This document shows positions 1-4,570 of a stretch of DNA of 6,957 nt, piece after piece. Made by a program: the position numbers and the translations under genes. The notes under the pieces are model-generated. The model did not search any database. It was given only the letters and a program-made list of their open reading frames with translations, and was not told the origin of the DNA. The stretch lies in NCBI GenBank assembly GCA_034658635.1, contig JAYEFL010000408.1, forward strand, positions 1 to 6,957, given 5' to 3'. Source of the stretch: JABHCC01 sp034658635 (GTDB lineage: Bacteria > Bacteroidota > Bacteroidia > Bacteroidales > UBA12481). Numbering within the stretch: position 1 is the first letter of the stretch; each line of letters opens with the position of its first letter.

Positions 1-458
1 CAATGCATGCAGATGGCATGAACCTTAGTAACATATTCTGCTGTTGCAAGCAAACCCGGCATAGGTCCAAAAGGTAAACGCTTAAAATCCATATCCAATC
101 CGGCAACAATAACTCGTATCCCCTGATCAGCCAACTGCCTGCAAACATCAACAAGGCCCATATCAAAAAACTGGGCTTCGTCGATCCCAACCACATCGAC
201 TTCACTAACCATAAGCAGAATATTTCCTGATGATGGAACCGGAGTAGAACGGATCGAATTAGCATCATGCGAAATCACCTCATCCTCAGAAAACCTGTCG
301 TCAATAAGCGGTTTGAAAATCTCCACCTTCTGGCGAGCAATTCTGGCCCGATTCAGACGTCGGATCAATTCTTCAGTCTTTCCGGAAAACATTGATCCGG
401 CAATTACTTCAATCCATCCTTTGGATTCTTTCTGACCACGATTTTTTTCCAGGAACAT
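1..458 (-). CDS. tdk: Thymidine kinase, 5' part (C-terminus beyond window)
   Basis: Cytosolic thymidine kinase of the TK1-like family, which phosphorylates thymidine to dTMP with ATP in the pyrimidine salvage pathway. About 152 residues are visible. The sequence shows a P-loop GSMFSGKT at residues 21–28, a conserved FKP at 48–50, HDA at 64–66, and DEAQFF at 93–98, where E94 fits the catalytic glutamate. GLDMDFKRLPFGPMP at 120–134 is the usual family core. The window ends in AICMH plus TG, so C150 and a probable C153 would be the first CxxC of the structural zinc site; the last roughly 40–50 residues (second zinc pair and lasso) lie outside. The ATG at 458 is chosen because an in-frame TAA lies seven codons upstream and the resulting N-terminus (MFLE…GWIEVIAG) resembles other Bacteroidota Tdk proteins; a TTG two codons upstream is the only near alternative. 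No frameshift is seen. It is transcribed divergently from the 528–1187 gene. Confidence 0.95.
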   Translation of the reverse strand, partial: MFLEKNRGQKESKGWIEVIAGSMFSGKTEELIRRLNRARIARQKVEIFKPLIDDRFSEDEVISHDANSIRSTPVPSSGNILLMVSEVDVVGIDEAQFFDMGLVDVCRQLADQGIRVIVAGLDMDFKRLPFGPMPGLLATAEYVTKVHAICMH

Positions 459-500
459 TTCCAAGGTATACCAGAATTATGATTTGTATCGTTAATTTTA

Positions 501-536
501 CAAAAATAAAAGAATTCTATTAGTTCTATGGACAAA
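501..536 (-). promoter_or_regulatory. Candidate Bacteroidota promoter for tdk
   Basis: On the minus strand, TATTTTTG (508 down to 501) matches the Bacteroidota -7 consensus TAnnTTTG. A TTTG at 536–533 could be the -33 element, but the gap of 24 bases is longer than the usual spacing of about 19–21. The leader to the tdk ATG would be roughly 35–40 nt. The -33 part lies inside the first codons of the divergent 528–1187 gene. For that plus-strand gene I see only a near match, TATGATTTG at 478–486 with one extra base, and no clear -33 box. Confidence 0.4.
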
Positions 537-1187
537 AATGAATTACTAAAAGCCTTGCACATCCAAATCAAAGATATGGATGCCATGCTCAAAGATTTTG
601 CAAGCACAAATACCATTGCAAGTATTGATGTCGATGTGTTTTTATCAAGTATACGAAACTTGTATGAAAAAGCAAAAATGCTGGAAAACGCTGAGGTTAT
701 AATTCCAGAAGCAGCCCCTGTTCCTGCACCAACACCTGCACCAACACCTGCACAAGCACCTGCACCAACACCAGTCCCCACACCCAAACCACCCTCACCT
801 CCCTCACCACCCTCACCAGTCCCCACACCCAAACCCACCTCACCCTCCTCACCACCCTCACCTCCCTCTTCTCGTTTGGGAGAAAGGATTAAACCCAGTG
901 AGGCTGTAAATGAGATTTATGGAAAAGCAAAATCTGCTGGTAAGACCGCTGAAAACTTACAAGCAGTTTCAGATATCTTAATTGCTATTGGTCTTAATGA
1001 TCGCTTTCTTTTCACCAAGGAATTATTTAATAATGACTCCGTACTTTTTAAATCTACCATAACCGCTCTTAACAATCTTGCAGATCTTGTAACTGCTCAG
1101 GCTTATATCAAAGAAAAATTCAAATGGGATGAAGATGATTCCATTGCTAAGCAATTCATGCAGATTGTTAAGCGCAGGTATATATAA
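528..1187 (+). CDS. Unknown protein: two helical modules joined by a Pro-rich linker
   Basis: Function unknown; 219 aa, no signal peptide or membrane segment, so probably cytoplasmic. Residues 1–55 look helical and charged (ELLKALHIQIKDMDAML, then FLSSIRNLYEKAKML). Residues about 60–115 are a low-complexity linker of Pro, Ala, Thr, Ser and a few Lys: PAPT-type units, then two 15-residue PVPTPKP repeats. Residues about 120–219 form a second probably helical domain containing IGLNDRFLFTKELFN (154–168), ALNNLADLVTAQAYI (180–194), KWDEDD (199–204) and a basic end KRRYI. From memory, similar C-terminal domains occur in conserved Bacteroidota hypotheticals, but I cannot name a family. The start is fixed by an in-frame TAA at 507–509 and no other nearby ATG; no Shine-Dalgarno is seen. 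The stop codon shares its last base with the ATG of murF-alr (TAATG), which suggests one operon with translational coupling and a possible role near cell wall precursor synthesis. That role is inference. Confidence 0.85.
   Translation: MDKNELLKALHIQIKDMDAMLKDFASTNTIASIDVDVFLSSIRNLYEKAKMLENAEVIIPEAAPVPAPTPAPTPAQAPAPTPVPTPKPPSPPSPPSPVPTPKPTSPSSPPSPPSSRLGERIKPSEAVNEIYGKAKSAGKTAENLQAVSDILIAIGLNDRFLFTKELFNNDSVLFKSTITALNNLADLVTAQAYIKEKFKWDEDDSIAKQFMQIVKRRYI
723..770 (+). repeat. 12-bp tandem repeat encoding PAPT units
   Basis: Four consecutive 12-bp units starting cctgcaccaaca at 723, 735, 747 and 759. Units 1, 2 and 4 are identical; unit 3 reads cctgcacaagca. Being a multiple of three, gain or loss of units would lengthen or shorten the linker by four residues without a frameshift. 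Confidence 0.9.
771..860 (+). repeat. 45-bp tandem repeat encoding PVPTPKP(P/T)SP units
   Basis: Two adjacent 45-bp units, 771–815 and 816–860, identical at 41 of 45 positions by my count; the first 20 bases are identical. They encode two 15-residue repeats (residues 82–96 and 97–111) differing by PPSPPS against PTSPSS. This block directly follows the 12-bp repeat, so the whole linker looks built by in-frame repeat expansion. Confidence 0.9.
776..845 (-). other. Two potential G-quadruplex motifs (minus strand)
   Basis: The minus strand here carries at least two sets of four G-runs with short loops. Positions 821–845 give G-runs with loops TGAGGT, TTT and TGT. Positions 776–803 give loops AGGTGA, TGGTTT and TGT. 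All runs are three or four G and all loops are 7 nt or less, so both fit the simple G3+N1-7 rule. The G-rich strand is the template strand of the Pro-rich gene. Formation in the cell is not shown by sequence. Confidence 0.6.
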
Positions 1188-3643
1188 TGTTTGAATACCG
1201 AATAGATGATATTGCACGTTTTGTCTCCGGATCCATTACGGGTCCTGATACCCGGCTAATAAATGTAGTCCTTACCGACTCCAGAAGCTCTACTCTGCCA
1301 GTAAATGCCATATTTATTGCCCTTCATGGGCCAAATCATGATGGGCACAATTATATCCGGGATCTTATCCGAAAAGGAATAAAGAATTTTGTTGTAGATC
1401 AGGATATAGGAACTATTCCGGCTGAGATATCAGTTATCCGTGTAAGCTCTACCTTAACAGCATTGCAGCTTTTTGCACAAAAACACCGAAATAATTATAA
1501 GGGAAAAGTTCTGGGAATTACCGGAAGTAATGGCAAGACCATAATTAAAGAATGGCTGGCACACATATTATCGGTAAAATATTCGCTGAGTAAAAGTCCC
1601 AAGTCATATAATTCGCAGGTTGGTGTTGCTCTTTCTATTCTTCAGGCAGATATGAATGCTGACATTCTAATTCTTGAAGCAGGAATTTCCAAGCCTGATG
1701 AAATGGAAAAGCTTAGCAGAATGATTCAACCCGACTATGGACTGATTACAAATATCGGTGATGCCCATCAGGAAGGTTTCATCACCTGGGAACAAAAATT
1801 AGAAGAAAAACTGCTTCTGTTTGAGAATTCTTCCAACGTATTTTACTCTTCCGGGCATACTGTAATTTCTGACATCCTCAAAGATAGTCAGGCAAACCAC
1901 TCATATACTCTTGTTTGCTGGGGCAATGATTCTGCATCAGACCTGGTCATTAAAGAAACCAGCATTCTGCAACAAGGCTCTCTTATCAGGGCCGAGTACC
2001 TGGGACAAACAATAAAAATGAGTATCCCTTTTCAGGATCGGGCCAGTGTTGAAAACCTTTGTCATATCTGGAATATTGCCCTTGATCTCGGAATATCCAA
2101 TCATGATATCAATGAAAGGGTCAGTTTACTGGAACCCATTGCTATGCGTATGGAGCAAAAGGGAGGTATCAATGGGTGTACTTTGATAAACGACTTTTAC
2201 AACTCAGACTTTCACTCAATAGAGAATGCAATTGACCTTCTATTTCAGCAGACTTCACAGGAAAAAAAGACTTTGATTATTTCTGACATTCTGCAAACTG
2301 GTGAAAGCTCTGAAAGTATGATAAATAAACTCAGAAGCATAATCGGGGAAAATAGATTCTCAAAACTTATCGGAATCGGGCCGGTTTTACATGAATATGG
2401 TATCAGATCAGGTATCCTCACTGAAAGCTACCCGAACACCAAAACATTCATGCTTCAGCTTGAACCCGACGGTTTCAAAGATGAAGCCATCTTGCTAAAA
2501 GGCGCACGTCGTTTTACTTTTGAACAGATCAGCTTAAGGCTCGAACAGAAAGTTCACCGTACTGTACTCAGAATCAATATGCCCACCTTACTCAATAATC
2601 TAAATTGCTATAGGGATTATTTGGATCGAAAGACAAAAATAATGGGCATGGTTAAGGCATTCAGCTATGGAAGTGGGAGCCATGAAGTTGCCAGATTCCT
2701 GTCTCATCATCAGATTGATTATCTCGCAGTTGCTTTTGTGGATGAGGGGATTATACTAAGACAAGCCGGTATTAAAACACCGATCATGGTTATGAACCCC
2801 GATTACTCCCAATCTGATTCGATAATTGAATACCAACTCGAACCTGAGGTTTTTAATCTTGTCGGCTTAAGAACTCTCAAAACTGCTCTTAGGAATAATA
2901 ACAAAACAGGATATCCGGTTCATGTAAAAATCGATACCGGAATGCACCGGCTCGGGTTTCTTACAGACCAACTTGATACTTTAATTAGCGAATTACAATC
3001 AGGAGAAACAAAAACATGCAGCATTTTCAGCCATCTGGCTGCTGCTGAAGAACCAGCACATGATGATTTCACTCATCATCAAATCAAGCTATTCGAATCA
3101 GTTTTCAAAAAACTTGTTAACGCTTTAGGATACACTCCTATCAAACACATCCTTAATACTCACGGAATAGAACGATTCCCTGAGGCACAGTTTGATATGG
3201 TCAGGCTGGGCATTGGACTTTATGGAATGGGAACAGGTCGGATAAATTCATTAGAATCTCCTATTCAATTTGATAGTTACATTTCACAGATTCACGAATT
3301 AGAAGAAGGAGAAACCATTGGCTATGGCCGTTCAGGAAGACTGATGGGTAAAAGTAGGATTGGAATTATTCCGCTTGGATATGCTGATGGTTTTGACAGA
3401 AGACTAGGTAACGGTAGTTGGAGCATGAAGGTGGGAGGTCAACAGGCTTTGACTGTTGGACAGATATGTATGGACATGTGCATGATTGATCTCACAGAAA
3501 TCGAGGCTGAAGAAGGTGATGTGGTAAGTATTACCAGTGGTAGTCTGGGAATTTCAGAAATGGCCGAAGTGCTTAAAACTATCCCTTATGAAATCCTGAC
3601 AGGATTCTCTCAACGAATTAATAGAATTTATGAATTTGAATAA
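1187..3643 (+). CDS. murF-alr: MurF–alanine racemase bifunctional fusion
   Basis: Fused UDP-N-acetylmuramoyl-tripeptide:D-alanyl-D-alanine ligase and PLP alanine racemase, 818 aa, a known Bacteroidota architecture. It acts in the cytoplasm: the racemase half interconverts L- and D-Ala, and the ligase half adds D-Ala-D-Ala to UDP-MurNAc-tripeptide using ATP. MurF half (about 1–450): substrate-domain DSRSSTLPVNAIFIALHG (31–48), P-loop GITGSNGKT (110–118), LEAG (163–166), TNIGDAHQEGF (188–198), K208 as the likely carbamylated lysine, and LINDFYNSD (333–341). Alr half (about 455–818): PLP lysine K490 in MVKAFSYG, KIDTGMHRLGF (581–591, R588), SHLAAAEE (615–622), MVRLGIGLYGM (671–681), catalytic tyrosine Y732 in GYADG, and CMDMCMIDL (761–769). 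Both catalytic sets look intact and the length matches full MurF plus full Alr. The start overlaps the upstream stop by one base. The 3' end is 5 bp from the convergent regulator gene and I see no terminator there. Confidence 0.96.
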   Translation: MFEYRIDDIARFVSGSITGPDTRLINVVLTDSRSSTLPVNAIFIALHGPNHDGHNYIRDLIRKGIKNFVVDQDIGTIPAEISVIRVSSTLTALQLFAQKHRNNYKGKVLGITGSNGKTIIKEWLAHILSVKYSLSKSPKSYNSQVGVALSILQADMNADILILEAGISKPDEMEKLSRMIQPDYGLITNIGDAHQEGFITWEQKLEEKLLLFENSSNVFYSSGHTVISDILKDSQANHSYTLVCWGNDSASDLVIKETSILQQGSLIRAEYLGQTIKMSIPFQDRASVENLCHIWNIALDLGISNHDINERVSLLEPIAMRMEQKGGINGCTLINDFYNSDFHSIENAIDLLFQQTSQEKKTLIISDILQTGESSESMINKLRSIIGENRFSKLIGIGPVLHEYGIRSGILTESYPNTKTFMLQLEPDGFKDEAILLKGARRFTFEQISLRLEQKVHRTVLRINMPTLLNNLNCYRDYLDRKTKIMGMVKAFSYGSGSHEVARFLSHHQIDYLAVAFVDEGIILRQAGIKTPIMVMNPDYSQSDSIIEYQLEPEVFNLVGLRTLKTALRNNNKTGYPVHVKIDTGMHRLGFLTDQLDTLISELQSGETKTCSIFSHLAAAEEPAHDDFTHHQIKLFESVFKKLVNALGYTPIKHILNTHGIERFPEAQFDMVRLGIGLYGMGTGRINSLESPIQFDSYISQIHELEEGETIGYGRSGRLMGKSRIGIIPLGYADGFDRRLGNGSWSMKVGGQQALTVGQICMDMCMIDLTEIEAEEGDVVSITSGSLGISEMAEVLKTIPYEILTGFSQRINRIYEFE

Positions 3644-3648
3644 GTAAA

Positions 3649-4350
3649 TCAGCCCAGATCACTGATTCGGTTCAGCTTTGAATTATCCAATACCCTGATT
3701 CTCCTGCCATCTATTGATAATACCCCTTCACCAGAAAAATTAGATAGAGTACGAATAGCATTACTCGTAGTCATACTGGATAAATTAGCCAGATCTTCAC
3801 GCGATAAAAAAACCTTAATTGTAGACCCATCATCCTCAAAACCATAGGTATTTGCCAGAAAAAGGAGGGATTCAGCTAACCTGCCACGAATATGCTTTTG
3901 TGTAAGATTCACTGTTCTGTTATCCGATACTCCAAGCTCATTCGCCAGAGTTTTCAAAATTCGCATGGTGATCTCCGGCCTGTTCTGAACAGTTTTCAAG
4001 AAATCATCGCGATGAAACTGACAGACTACAGAATCCTCAATTGCCACAGCTGATGCCTTATAATTTTCTTCAGCAAAAAATGCGCGATACCCGATTAATC
4101 CAACCGGACGAACCAGCCTGAGAATTTGCTCACGACCAGTAATTCCCTCCTTGTAAATCTTCACCTTCCCAAAAGCCAGAGACAAAATTCCAGTTGGTCT
4201 GTCATCCTTCAGGTAAATAACCTCACCACGCTTATAGAACCTTGCTGTATGCCGTCTTGACAACACTTCTTTCTCTTCATGCGGCAAATCCTCAAAAACC
4301 GATCCCTGAGACTCTAAGCAGGTCTGACAGGCCTGAATCATTTCAACCAT
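3649..4350 (-). CDS. Crp/Fnr-family transcriptional regulator with an FNR-like cysteine set
   Basis: 233 aa, cytoplasmic DNA-binding regulator. A β-roll sensor domain spans about 20–120 (RGEVIYLKDDRPTGILSL, GKVKIYKEG), followed by a dimer helix (about 115–145) and a winged helix-turn-helix at about 182–222 (LSREDLANLSSMTTSNAIRTL, wing DGRRIRVLD). The cAMP-contacting Glu and Arg of E. coli CRP are not seen in the matching stretch (GLIGYRAFF, YKASAVA), so cAMP sensing is unlikely. Cysteines are only C8, C11 and C110; C8-x2-C11 and the 99-residue distance to C110 match FNR C20, C23 and C122, while the FNR C29 position is S17. The FNR ExxSR recognition motif reads S196-x2-I-R200, so DNA specificity probably differs from FNR. 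Start at 4350 is followed by another ATG at 4341 (MIQACQTC), which is also plausible. The gene is divergent from the secreted protein at 4571 and convergent with murF-alr. Ligand and targets are unknown. Confidence 0.9.
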   Translation of the reverse strand: MVEMIQACQTCLESQGSVFEDLPHEEKEVLSRRHTARFYKRGEVIYLKDDRPTGILSLAFGKVKIYKEGITGREQILRLVRPVGLIGYRAFFAEENYKASAVAIEDSVVCQFHRDDFLKTVQNRPEITMRILKTLANELGVSDNRTVNLTQKHIRGRLAESLLFLANTYGFEDDGSTIKVFLSREDLANLSSMTTSNAIRTLSNFSGEGVLSIDGRRIRVLDNSKLNRISDLG

Positions 4351-4369
4351 AGAATTATGTTTTACAACA

Positions 4370-4402
4370 CAAATGTATCAGCTCAAACTTGCCTGCAACA
4401 AA
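4370..4402 (-). promoter_or_regulatory. Candidate promoter for the Crp/Fnr-type gene
   Basis: On the minus strand, TACATTTG (4377 down to 4370) is a full match to TAnnTTTG, and TTTG at 4402–4399 lies 21 bases upstream as a -33 element. The leader to the ATG at 4350 would be only about 10–15 nt, or about 20 nt if translation starts at 4341. Confidence 0.5.
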
Positions 4403-4476
4403 AAATTTAGTTAAAAAATGTTAAGCAATGGTCACAAAAATGCCCGACAATACTGGGATTCATAAGTTCAATCATT

Positions 4477-4489
4477 AGTTAGTATAACT
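4477..4489. promoter_or_regulatory. Small palindrome in the divergent intergenic region
   Basis: AGTTA-GTA-TAACT, a perfect 5-bp inverted repeat with a 3-bp centre, sits just upstream of the -33 box of the 4571 gene. It could be a protein-binding site, but arms this short are common by chance in A/T-rich DNA. Confidence 0.2.
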
Positions 4490-4500
4490 GAGTATTTTCT

Positions 4501-4517
4501 TTTGATAATTGTTCAAA
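4501..4517. promoter_or_regulatory. Candidate operator: TTTGA-N7-TCAAA palindrome
   Basis: TTTGATAATTGTTCAAA is an inverted repeat with 5-bp arms that resembles Crp/Fnr-type boxes (FNR: TTGAT-N4-ATCAA), but its centre is one base longer. It covers the -33 TTTG of the promoter for the 4571 gene, so binding there would be expected to block or alter that promoter. The divergently encoded regulator is the natural candidate binder; this is inference. Confidence 0.35.
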
Positions 4518-4530
4518 TCTGATAACTTTG
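4501..4530 (+). promoter_or_regulatory. Candidate Bacteroidota promoter for the T9SS cargo gene
   Basis: TTTG at 4501–4504 and TAACTTTG at 4523–4530 are separated by 18 bases, a good match to the Bacteroidota -33/-7 promoter form. Transcription would start near 4535–4538, giving an A/T-rich leader of about 35 nt to the ATG at 4571. There is no Shine-Dalgarno sequence in the leader, as is common in this phylum. Confidence 0.65.
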
Positions 4531-4570
4531 TATATTCGATTTCATATACTTAATTTAATATATCGTGCAA

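Noticed and set aside
404..838. A 144-codon minus-strand reading frame rich in Gly and Val
   Set aside because: It is the antisense of the Pro-rich linker and overlaps the tdk start in another frame; its low-complexity start and lack of any domain mark it as a shadow.
723..860. Repeats as a possible CRISPR array
   Set aside because: Units are directly adjacent with no spacers, are in frame within a coding gene and encode a Pro-rich linker.
4565..4570. GTG at 4565 as the start of the secreted protein
   Set aside because: The ATG at 4571 gives a standard Lys-Lys signal peptide start; the two extra residues add nothing and no ribosome binding site favours GTG.
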